Below, piece after piece: positions 7,012 through 13,612 of a DNA stretch of 17,927 nt. The stretch's first letter is position 1; each line of letters starts with the position of its first letter. The notes below the pieces were generated by a model. It had not been told where the DNA came from. It was given only the letters and a program-made list of their open reading frames with translations, and searched no databases. The stretch lies in the NCBI GenBank assembly GCA_023248095.1, contig JAHFFF010000013.1, positions 1-17,927 of the forward strand, in the 5' to 3' direction. The position numbers were made by a program, and so were the translations under genes. The DNA comes from Candidatus Omnitrophota bacterium (GTDB lineage Bacteria > Omnitrophota > Gorgyraeia > 1-14-0-20-64-10).

Positions 7012-7715
7012 GCCTCCAAGATTTCCTGAAGGCCAAAGTCGATCCCCCGCGGAAGCAACCGCTGGAAGATGCCCTGCACCCGCTGGAAATCCTCATCGGT
7101 GTTCACCGCCCAGTTAAGATCGGGACGACAGACCCCTTCCCACCGGCCGCGGGCCTCCACGTAGCCCAGGCGGAACAACCCCGGATGCTCGTAGATGAAG
7201 GAGGTGGAATGTTCCCGGTGACGAGGCTCTACGGAGAACTGCTCAGATCGGGCCAGCACCGCGTGGGAGAATACCTGCACCCGGATGCCGCGAGGAAAGC
7301 ACCGCGATCCTTGCGGCGCGTGGGGATACTCTGAGGTAAGGCTGGCGACGTAGTCGCAGTCTCCCACCTGGTATCGCTCGAAGACGGCATCCACCAAGGC
7401 GGGATCCACCAGTGGGTTGTCTCCTAGGATCTCCACGATGGGGTCAGCCTTGCATATCTCGCTGGCTTGGAGGATACGGCCCAAAACGTCTTCCACCGAT
7501 CCCCGGCTGCAGCCGATCCCCAGCCTGCCGGCCCAATCGGCCAGGGCATCATCTTCTCTTTGGGAAGTCGTTGCCAGTACGACCTGAGATATGGAATGTG
7601 CGCGGGAGACCCTCTCAACCAGTCGTTCCAACATCGGTTTGCCCGCAATCAACCGCATCGGTTTTCCGGGAAGACGATGGGATCCCATGCGGGCGACGAG
7701 AATGGCCGTTGTCAT
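6981..7715 (-). CDS. SpsF-type cytidylyltransferase (acylneuraminate / nonulosonate activation)
   Basis: The 244-residue product belongs to the SpsF/NeuA-like nucleotidyltransferase group. The N-terminal nucleotide-binding loop is VARMGSHRLPGK (7-18). Other family features are VVLATTSQREDD (45-56), RGSVEDVLGR (71-80), the metal-site segment ILGDNPLVDP (96-105, Asp99), REHSTSF (167-173) and VNTDEDF (204-210). Relatives activate sugar acids such as nonulosonic acids with CTP, and SpsF lies next to SpsE (a NeuB homologue) in the Bacillus spore-coat cluster. Compared with the NeuA-like half of the GT2 fusion, these motifs look intact, so this protein is the better candidate for the real CMP-sugar synthetase of the operon. 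ATG at 7715 overlaps the acetyltransferase stop as ATGA and has GGAGG 6-7 bases upstream; the longer frame before it lies inside the acetyltransferase gene. Confidence 0.88.
   Translation of the reverse strand: MTTAILVARMGSHRLPGKPMRLIAGKPMLERLVERVSRAHSISQVVLATTSQREDDALADWAGRLGIGCSRGSVEDVLGRILQASEICKADPIVEILGDNPLVDPALVDAVFERYQVGDCDYVASLTSEYPHAPQGSRCFPRGIRVQVFSHAVLARSEQFSVEPRHREHSTSFIYEHPGLFRLGYVEARGRWEGVCRPDLNWAVNTDEDFQRVQGIFQRLLPRGIDFGLQEILEAWEEPCGSFC
7004..7009 (-). promoter_or_regulatory. Shine-Dalgarno-like GGGAGG that would support a TTG start for the radical SAM gene
   Basis: GGGAGG lies within the first codons of the ATG-initiated frame and 4 bases upstream of TTG at 6999. The ATG at 7011 has its own GGAGG only 1 base away, too close to be usual. 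Starting at 6999 gives an N-terminus that resembles B12-binding radical SAM proteins, so the TTG could be the real start, reducing the overlap with the SpsF-type gene to 19 bases. Confidence 0.4.
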
Positions 7716-8311
7716 GGAGGCCCTCCAAATCGAAGTGAGTATTCCCGTCGCAGGACGCCGTATTCGATGATATCCAGGTAGCGGTTTTGCTTGAAGGTCG
7801 CCTGCCGACGGCGGCCCTCTTCCTTCATGCAGAGGAAACGGGCCAAGCGGCGCATCGGCTGGTTCGATTCGAAGGTTCCGCAGTAGACTCGGTTGAGGTT
7901 CAGGGCGAAGAAGGCGTGGTCCAGCAGCAGACGGGCCGCCTCCTTGGAGTAGCCTTTCCCCCAGGAATTCTTGTCGCCGATCACGATCGCCAACTCCGCT
8001 GTCCTGGAGATTGTGTTGATCCGCTTGAGAGCGATGTTCCCAATGTGTTGGTCTCCCTGACGCTTGGCAATGGCCAGGATAAGCTCGCTTTGGGAGGAAT
8101 GGGCCCGCTGAATGTATTGCAGGGCGTCCTGCGCTGTGTAGGGAAAGAAGTGATGGCCGTTTCCCGCGCAGACCGCCGAATCGTTGAACCATTCGAGATA
8201 GGGGCCGGAGGCATCCTCCTTTCGCAGGGGACGCAGCATCAGCCGTTTTCCCAGAAGGAAGGGCACCCTTCGCTCTTTCCCGGATGGACGCTTGCGTACC
8301 TTAGCCGGCAT
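7712..8311 (-). CDS. GNAT-family N-acetyltransferase (RimJ/RimL-like)
   Basis: The 199-residue protein has a RimJ/RimL-type GNAT fold. It begins with a short basic tail (1-20), followed by LRPLRKEDA (26-34), WFND, and ELAIVIGDKNSWGKGYSKEA (106-125), whose NSWGKGYS corresponds to the acetyl-CoA-binding QxxGxG loop. The motif B region follows, with ARLLLDHAFFALNLNRVY and FESN. Similar enzymes (PseH, SpsD, LegH-type and other sugar acetyltransferases) acylate the 4- or 3-amino group of a nucleotide sugar before NeuB acts. The order aminotransferase, acetyltransferase, cytidylyltransferase, NeuB supports that role, but a specific substrate is inference. ATG at 8311 is preceded by CGGGAGAAATTAC, a good Shine-Dalgarno sequence, and overlaps the upstream gene by 11 bases. 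An extra 25 codons could be added from 8386, but they lie inside that gene and are unlikely. Confidence 0.85.
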   Translation of the reverse strand: MPAKVRKRPSGKERRVPFLLGKRLMLRPLRKEDASGPYLEWFNDSAVCAGNGHHFFPYTAQDALQYIQRAHSSQSELILAIAKRQGDQHIGNIALKRINTISRTAELAIVIGDKNSWGKGYSKEAARLLLDHAFFALNLNRVYCGTFESNQPMRRLARFLCMKEEGRRRQATFKQNRYLDIIEYGVLRREYSLRFGGPP

Positions 8312-9362
8312 GTAATTTCTCCCGGATGATTTCCGAGCCCAGCAATTCCTGCAGTTGCTGAAGGACCCGCTGCGTCCCCTGGCCATCGGTCAGGCTGTCG
8401 GGTAGCTTCTTACGATCGCTGAGTGTGCCGTTTCCAACCAGGACCTTTTCAAGCTCGTGACGTAGCTGTTCTGCGTTACCGCAGCGGTTCAGGTACCCGG
8501 CCCGGCTCAGCATGAGACCGTCCCTCTCTTCTTCCGGTGGGCGGATGCTGATGACCGCCCGACCCAACAGATACCCCTTGACCAAGGTCTGACTCGTCAG
8601 CCCAACCACGCCATCGGCGATTTTAAGCAGGAGATTTGCCCCTTCCCCGTGCGCGATCTTGACGGGAACAGGGGTGCCCAGGATTCGCTGCCTCCACTCT
8701 CGCTCATCCTCTCGGGGATGCAGCTTGAGGAGCAGTTTGCATCGCCCCTCAGTGGGAAGCCCAGTCAGGCTCCTCAAGAGCCAACTCCAGGCCTGTTCTA
8801 CCCCTGGCGACGGCTGAGAAAAAAAGACAAGGAGCCTCTCATCAAGATCCAATCCCCACCCCCTTCTCAGATTGGCCCGCTCCTGCTTCGACTCTGGGCG
8901 ACTGGTCCAACGGGCCAGCTCGTCAAAACCGGGGTGGCCGACGACCCGCAGGCAATCCCACGGGAAACCTTCTTCAACCATTTCCTCCAGGGCAAAATCA
9001 TCCATCACCCCGATTCGATCCGGCAGCAGATCCTTCGATAGTACGCCTTCTCCATGGTTCAGAAAGCGTTCCCGGTAATGAATCCAAGAATCCAGTAGGG
9101 TCAAGGAGGGAGTCCCCTGTCTGCGCGCCGTTCGGAGGAACGATGGCTCAAGATCGGAACCCCAACTCGTTCCGGTGAGCAGGAGATCCGGCGCTGTGTC
9201 AGGGATTCTTTCCTCCACCGGGAATCCCTCTGCCCGAAAACAATCGGCAGCCTCCGTACGGGCTATGACCTTGATCCTCGGACCCCACTCTGGCCGGAGG
9301 GCTTTGAGGACCGGGATCAGCGCCTCCGCTCCCCCTCGCGCTTGCGCGACGGCTAGGAGCAT
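8301..9362 (-). CDS. GT-B-like protein of unknown function (surface-glycan cluster)
   Basis: The 353-residue protein has the outline of a GT-B fold. It shows an N-terminal ARGGAEALIPVLKAL (8-22) like a glycan-epimerase or glycosyltransferase opening, then LLLTGTSWGSDLE (60-72) and TLLDSWIHYRERF (88-100), and in the second half LLVFFSQPS (177-185), LLLKLHPRED (210-219) and DGVVGLTSQTLVKGYLLGR (250-268), which resembles the nucleotide-sugar-binding Glu/Ser loop. There is no DxD motif, signal peptide or clear membrane segment. Two roles are possible: a glycosyltransferase using the CMP-sugar, or a hydrolysing 2-epimerase (NeuC-like) or PseG-type hydrolase that would fill an otherwise missing step. 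The sequence does not decide. ATG at 9362 has GGAG 8 bases upstream and overlaps the aminotransferase stop by 10 bases, so I chose it over an upstream TTG-type start. Confidence 0.7.
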   Translation of the reverse strand: MLLAVAQARGGAEALIPVLKALRPEWGPRIKVIARTEAADCFRAEGFPVEERIPDTAPDLLLTGTSWGSDLEPSFLRTARRQGTPSLTLLDSWIHYRERFLNHGEGVLSKDLLPDRIGVMDDFALEEMVEEGFPWDCLRVVGHPGFDELARWTSRPESKQERANLRRGWGLDLDERLLVFFSQPSPGVEQAWSWLLRSLTGLPTEGRCKLLLKLHPREDEREWRQRILGTPVPVKIAHGEGANLLLKIADGVVGLTSQTLVKGYLLGRAVISIRPPEEERDGLMLSRAGYLNRCGNAEQLRHELEKVLVGNGTLSDRKKLPDSLTDGQGTQRVLQQLQELLGSEIIREKLHAG

Positions 9363-10594
9363 CGTTGAAGCTCCGATCGAGCGGCCCAGACCTTCCTGAA
9401 CGCGGCAACGATCCGGTCCATGTGGTGCTCCGACAGAGGCCAACGGCAAAATCTCCCGAACACCAGCTCTTCTTGGTGCAGTTTTTCCGCAACGGGACAG
9501 AACGCTTGGGGGCAGCGCCTCCGGAAGATCGGTTCCAAGTAAATGGGCCGTTGGTAGTCTGCTCGCAGGGGAACCCCCTCGGCTTGGACAGCTCGGAGGA
9601 AGAGCTCTCGTGAAATCCCCCAGACCTGACGATCAAACCTCATGGGATAGACGTAGTACACCCGCTGGGTTCCCTCTTGAGTGGGGGGCGGCAATCGGAG
9701 GCCCGGGATCTCTGAGAGGCCGGCAGTCAGGTAGGAGGCGAGATGAATTTGATGTTCCGTCAACCCATCCAACTTCTTCAGCTGGGCGCAGGCGACCGCC
9801 GCTTCCAGTTCCGTCATCCGGAAGTTCCCACCGAAGATGTTGGTCCAATTCGCCAGGCCCAACCCTTCCACAGCGACCTCACCGTGGTTGCGGATGAGAC
9901 GGAGGCGTTGGGCCCATTCATCGCTGTCTGTGATCAGAACTCCTCCTTCCCCGCAATGGATCGTCTTGTGAATGTTCAGGCTGAAGCCGCCCATATCTCC
10001 CAGCGTTCCGACCCCTCGTCCCCGGTAGGTTGCTCCAGGGGCCTGCGCGCAATCCTCAATCAATGGCAGGCGGTGGTCTCGGGCTACAGCGAGAAGGCCC
10101 TCCATATCTGCCGGGCATCCGAAGAGATGAACCACCAGAATGGCCCGCGTCCGGGAGGTGATCCGCTGCCTCACGGAACGGGGGTCCAAACCGAAGGTGT
10201 CTGGTTCGATATCCGCGAAGACCGGGACGCCGCCATAGAAAAGGACACTGGTTGCTGAGGCGCTCATCGTCAAGGGTGGGAGGATGACCTCATCCCCAGG
10301 CCCAATCCCGATCGCTCCGATGGCCGCGATTAACCCAGAGGTCAGGGAGTTGAAGCTGACCGCGTGTCTTGACTCAAAACGGGCGGCCCATTCCCGTTCC
10401 AGCCGCCGGATCTTTACTCCTCCCAGAAACTCCTCTCCTGCCCCAGCCCGAAACCCAGAGAGAACACCAGATTCCAACACTTCGAGAACCTCTCTCTTTT
10501 CCTCAGGGCCGATGGTGTTCGTCACAGGCCACGGGGTTTCGCAGATGGGTGTTCCCCCCAGAAGCGCTAGCTGAGAATCTTCTGCCAGCTTCAT
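9353..10594 (-). CDS. DegT/DnrJ/EryC1/StrS-family PLP-dependent sugar aminotransferase
   Basis: The 413-residue protein is a complete sugar aminotransferase. The cofactor-binding aspartate is in LIEDCAQAPG (Asp181), the Schiff-base lysine is Lys210 in NIHKTIHCGEGG, and an N-terminal SEG-like segment is followed by a FNSLTSGLIAAIGAIG loop. PGDEVILPP (about 99-107) is typical of the family. The enzyme would use glutamate to aminate a keto-sugar nucleotide. It lies directly downstream of a Gfo/Idh/MocA dehydrogenase with an ATGA overlap. That pairing resembles GnnA-GnnB (UDP-GlcNAc3N) and WlbA-WlbE-type oxidation and transamination pairs, so a 3-amino sugar is plausible. SpsC in Bacillus is an alternative comparison. 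I chose ATG at 10594 because of the ATGA overlap; an upstream start would extend deep into the dehydrogenase. Confidence 0.92.
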   Translation of the reverse strand: MKLAEDSQLALLGGTPICETPWPVTNTIGPEEKREVLEVLESGVLSGFRAGAGEEFLGGVKIRRLEREWAARFESRHAVSFNSLTSGLIAAIGAIGIGPGDEVILPPLTMSASATSVLFYGGVPVFADIEPDTFGLDPRSVRQRITSRTRAILVVHLFGCPADMEGLLAVARDHRLPLIEDCAQAPGATYRGRGVGTLGDMGGFSLNIHKTIHCGEGGVLITDSDEWAQRLRLIRNHGEVAVEGLGLANWTNIFGGNFRMTELEAAVACAQLKKLDGLTEHQIHLASYLTAGLSEIPGLRLPPPTQEGTQRVYYVYPMRFDRQVWGISRELFLRAVQAEGVPLRADYQRPIYLEPIFRRRCPQAFCPVAEKLHQEELVFGRFCRWPLSEHHMDRIVAAFRKVWAARSELQRCS

Positions 10595-11589
10595 TCTCTC
10601 TTGAGTTTTCTGCACCCTTCCCTCGCTTGAGTCTCGATTCTCTCCGCCCAGGAGAGTGCTCGCACGCCGTCCATCAACGTGCAAGCGGGGTCCCTGCCCT
10701 CCTCCAGGCTTGCGATCAGATCCTCAACGGCGAAGCGGATGGAATCGGCGAAGCCGCTCCCCTCTTGCTGGGGCTCTGCCACGAGCTGATGGAATGCAAG
10801 GCGGCCCGTCCTCTCCTGCAGAGGATAATATTCCACCTGGTGCCCCTGGTCGGTGAAACGCAGACGTCCTGTCGTACCCACGAAATCCACCTCGAACAGG
10901 AAGAAAGAATCTGGGTCGCATGCCTCCACCCGCGCCAGCGCACCATCCTCCCAAGCAAGCTGAAAGCTCACCGTGGGATCTCCGCTCAGGTGCACTGCCT
11001 GTGCCCCGATGACCTCGGCCGGCTCTCCAAGAAACCAGCAGAGCAAATCGATCAGATGTGTCCCATTATTGTACAACCCTTTTGTGTAGGCTGCGTGCAC
11101 ATACTGGATCCTACCCAGCAGGCCCCCCCGCACCTGATTCGCCAATCGCCGGTAGACCGGGCAGAACCGTCTTCCGTAATTGACCGCTACAACCACGGAG
11201 GAATCCTTGGCCATTGTCGCCAGCCTGCAGGCCTCCTCCAGTGTCGAGGCGACAGGTTTCTCCAACAGAACGCCGCCGCATTCCCCGCGCATAAGCAGTT
11301 CATGCAGGATCTCCGCGTGTGTTTGGGTGGGGCTACAGAGGCTGATCAAGTCGAGCCTTTCCTTTTGCAACAGGGAGTGGTGATCGGCATAGAGACGTGG
11401 AATCCTCCAGCGGGCCCCCGCCCTCTTCAGCCGGGAAGGGTCCGGATCAGATGCCGCTATAAGCTCTGTCTTTACGCAGGCGCGATATGATTCCGCGTGG
11501 CAACGGATCCGGGAGGAACCGGTCGGGTCGGTGTCTGTTCCAATTCGACCGCAACCGATTAATCCAACCCGGTAGGGGGCGTCGTTCAT
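10591..11589 (-). CDS. Gfo/Idh/MocA-family NAD(P)-dependent oxidoreductase
   Basis: The 332-residue protein has the Rossmann fingerprint GLIGCGRIGTD (9-19), the strand after it with AASDPDPSRL (45-54), the diagnostic EKPVA (110-114) and a C-terminal GTHLIDLLCWFLG (176-188) with His178 as a likely catalytic residue. Such enzymes oxidise or reduce a sugar hydroxyl, in pathways such as UDP-GlcNAcA 3-oxidation or kanosamine synthesis. The product would be the keto-sugar for the aminotransferase gene that follows and overlaps as ATGA. The start at 11589 overlaps the upstream 656-residue gene as ATGA and has GGGAG at a 7-base spacing. The length is within the family's usual range. Cofactor preference (NAD or NADP) cannot be told with certainty. 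Confidence 0.9.
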   Translation of the reverse strand: MNDAPYRVGLIGCGRIGTDTDPTGSSRIRCHAESYRACVKTELIAASDPDPSRLKRAGARWRIPRLYADHHSLLQKERLDLISLCSPTQTHAEILHELLMRGECGGVLLEKPVASTLEEACRLATMAKDSSVVVAVNYGRRFCPVYRRLANQVRGGLLGRIQYVHAAYTKGLYNNGTHLIDLLCWFLGEPAEVIGAQAVHLSGDPTVSFQLAWEDGALARVEACDPDSFFLFEVDFVGTTGRLRFTDQGHQVEYYPLQERTGRLAFHQLVAEPQQEGSGFADSIRFAVEDLIASLEEGRDPACTLMDGVRALSWAERIETQAREGCRKLKRE

Positions 11590-13556
11590 GGTGCAACTCC
11601 CGCGTGGGCTGGTCGCAGTTCCAGCGGGAGCCGAGATCCGCGACCGTCAACCTCCTCCACCGCTTGGAGGATGGCGTCCCGGAAGCGCTCGGCGTTTCTT
11701 CCGTCCGTGTAGAAGGAGAAATCCTGGGCCAGCAGCGTCATGCCCCGAGCGCCTGGGGGATTCCCGTTTTGCGTGGCACGGACGGCGGCTACCAGATCTG
11801 CGCTGTTCTTGAGAATCAGGCTGGGGTCATAATAGCCGTATGCCTTTTCCCCGGTCGTCATGAAATCAAAGGTGACACACGGTTTGCCCGAACCGGCCGA
11901 TTCAATCATCCCAGTGGAATGGTTGCTGGAGATCACCAGATCACTTAAGGCCATCCACTCCGGTGTGGAAAACTCAGAGATATCCTCTGTAACCCTCGGC
12001 TCCTCCGCGAGAATCTGTGCCAGGCCCTCCTGCATCCATTGCTTGCGTTGGTCTGGTGCTCGGAATCTGCAGACAAGTTGGAACGAACCGGTCAGATCCT
12101 GAAGCCGCCGCAGCCCCTCCAGAAGCTCGCGGACCCGCGAGCGCAGGATGTACCAGGAGAGGGAGGGCAGCAGCAGGACAACCAGAGGACGGTGCCCGCC
12201 GAAGAGGGCTGTGTACCGGCGCTGCAATTCCTCCGCGCGTGCCGAGTGAAGGATGCTCCGGACGCGGTCGATGCGATAGAAACCCACCGGAACAGAGCGG
12301 GAAGGATCCCAGTGTCCTTCGTGCATCCGCAGAAAGGCCTCACCCCAAATGCAGTGCCGGTGGATATGGGTGTAGCGGAGTGTGGGCAACACCCAGGGAG
12401 CCGCCGGACTGCCGTGATGCATACCGACGGTGAGGCGGCCGAGACGGTCAGCCAGCACCGTCCGGACGACGTGTGTGGGGGAGTAATCCTGGAACTCTAC
12501 GGAAACCTTGAAACGGACGCGATTGGCGAAGAGGGACTCCCGAAGGTAATGCCGGGCAAAGCCGGCTGCAATACAGGAAAACCGCGGTTCCTCTGTCCAG
12601 GCCGCGGGTCTGAGCATCCGCCATGTAAGAAACCCCCAGAACCGGAGTGTTTCCCAAAGGGAACGGGGATCAAGTGGAAACTCCTCTGGATCCACGTAAC
12701 GGATGCCGCGCGCCTTCATCTGCTCGATCTGCTGCGCCCGCTCTTGGGGAGGGAACTTCCAACTGCTGAAGTAGAAAAGAACTCGGTCCGATGGTAGGTG
12801 CGGATTCAGAAGTAGATCGTCTCTGTGTCCTGCTCCCTTGAAGGTGGGTTCGGCGAAGCCATTGATCAAGGGGGTGACGACATCGGCTGAGTAGGTAGGC
12901 GGCTGGCCGATTCTGATCCGGCCTCGGAGGAGAGAATGTACCAACGGCTCCAGGATGTAGGCCAGAACCTGAAGGATGTTGAACAGGGTGAGAAGGCAGC
13001 AGGCACGCGCCAGAAAACTTTTGAACCGCAGGAAATGGCGGGCAATGCGGGGGACGGCGGCCCGGTACTCCGCATCTGAGAAGAAAGGTGTATGGAAACC
13101 GTATCGGTCCGAGGAGGCAGAGAGCATGCGCAGGGGACCTGCCCCCGTAAGGTGCCGCCCGATCCTGTAGTAGAGGCTCTCCGAGAGAACCCAGGGTAGC
13201 AGACAGATCTTGGTGTACCGCTCCGCAGCAAGAAGACCGGCCCGAGTGGCGATCGTGTGAAAGGAAACTCCCGTGGAGAGGTGCGCAAAGAGGCGATCCA
13301 CCGCAGGGTCGGAAGAGGCGTTATTTTCCAGCCAGAGCGAAAGATAGAGATCATCCGGGATGGTTTCCACACGAGCGTGTGGGTTCAGCAGATGCAGGAA
13401 CCCCTTGAGATTCCTACCGGGGATTGGAGGGTATTGCGACAGAGACAGGTCCCTGTATTGGAAGAAGATAATCCGGTCGCAACTGCGTACCTGGCTGTAA
13501 GATAGCAACAAAAGTAACCACGAGGGTTTCTGAACAAAAAGGGTACCCCTGTTCAT
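11586..13556 (-). CDS. Large uncharacterised GT-B-like surface-carbohydrate protein (656 aa)
   Basis: I do not recognise a named family. In the second half, the segment at about 560-610 (MALSDLVISSNHSTGMIESA, then GKPCVTFDF) resembles the donor-binding Glu loop of GT-B glycosyltransferases and CDP-glycerol-type transferases. PLVVLLLPSLSWYILRS at about 470-490 resembles the first strand of the C-terminal Rossmann domain. The first half carries a likely membrane-associated helix at about residues 185-215 (LTLFNILQVLAYILEPLVHS). Charged motifs such as YFSSWKFPPQ and HHGSPAAPW are visible. There is no signal peptide, but the opening residues are hydrophobic (LLLLLSYSQ). The protein is longer than ordinary GT-B enzymes, so an added N-terminal domain is likely. 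ATG at 13556 has no Shine-Dalgarno sequence and its first residues could be an annotation artefact. It is the first gene of the overlapping block and ends with an ATGA overlap. Confidence 0.78.
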   Translation of the reverse strand: MNRGTLFVQKPSWLLLLLSYSQVRSCDRIIFFQYRDLSLSQYPPIPGRNLKGFLHLLNPHARVETIPDDLYLSLWLENNASSDPAVDRLFAHLSTGVSFHTIATRAGLLAAERYTKICLLPWVLSESLYYRIGRHLTGAGPLRMLSASSDRYGFHTPFFSDAEYRAAVPRIARHFLRFKSFLARACCLLTLFNILQVLAYILEPLVHSLLRGRIRIGQPPTYSADVVTPLINGFAEPTFKGAGHRDDLLLNPHLPSDRVLFYFSSWKFPPQERAQQIEQMKARGIRYVDPEEFPLDPRSLWETLRFWGFLTWRMLRPAAWTEEPRFSCIAAGFARHYLRESLFANRVRFKVSVEFQDYSPTHVVRTVLADRLGRLTVGMHHGSPAAPWVLPTLRYTHIHRHCIWGEAFLRMHEGHWDPSRSVPVGFYRIDRVRSILHSARAEELQRRYTALFGGHRPLVVLLLPSLSWYILRSRVRELLEGLRRLQDLTGSFQLVCRFRAPDQRKQWMQEGLAQILAEEPRVTEDISEFSTPEWMALSDLVISSNHSTGMIESAGSGKPCVTFDFMTTGEKAYGYYDPSLILKNSADLVAAVRATQNGNPPGARGMTLLAQDFSFYTDGRNAERFRDAILQAVEEVDGRGSRLPLELRPAHAGVAP

Positions 13557-13562
13557 TCTATG

Positions 13563-13591
13563 AACATGCCAAACAGGCTAAGGGATGTCAA
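13563..13591 (-). promoter_or_regulatory. Possible sigma70-type promoter ahead of the 13-gene block
   Basis: The 56-base gap before the 656-residue gene has a perfect -35 hexamer TTGACA (minus strand, 13591-13586). Seventeen bases later is CATGTT (13568-13563), a poor -10 (3 of 6 matches to TATAAT). If used, transcription would begin close to the ATG at 13556, giving a very short or absent leader, which would fit the missing Shine-Dalgarno sequence. The weak -10 makes this tentative. It is also the only non-trivial gap in the cluster. No hairpin terminator is seen in it. Confidence 0.25.
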
Positions 13592-13612
13592 GAAAATTTC
13601 GGAGGGTTGGGC

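Noticed and set aside
5884..7029. Plus-strand open frame of 381 codons opposite the radical SAM gene
   Set aside because: It is antisense to a gene with an intact CxxxCxxC motif; no family features or upstream Shine-Dalgarno sequence support it.
7716..7730. GGAGG and CCTCC arms near the SpsF start, a possible hairpin
   Set aside because: The arms are separated by a single base, which cannot form a stable loop; the GGAGG is better explained as the Shine-Dalgarno sequence.
7716..8192. 159-codon upstream extension of the SpsF-type frame
   Set aside because: It lies inside the acetyltransferase gene; the conserved VARMGSHRLPGK loop begins directly after the ATG at 7715, which overlaps the upstream stop as ATGA and has a good Shine-Dalgarno sequence.
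10369..11490. Plus-strand open frame of 373 codons
   Set aside because: It is opposite the Gfo/Idh/MocA gene and the end of the DegT gene, both with strong motifs; no domain is recognisable in the plus-strand product.
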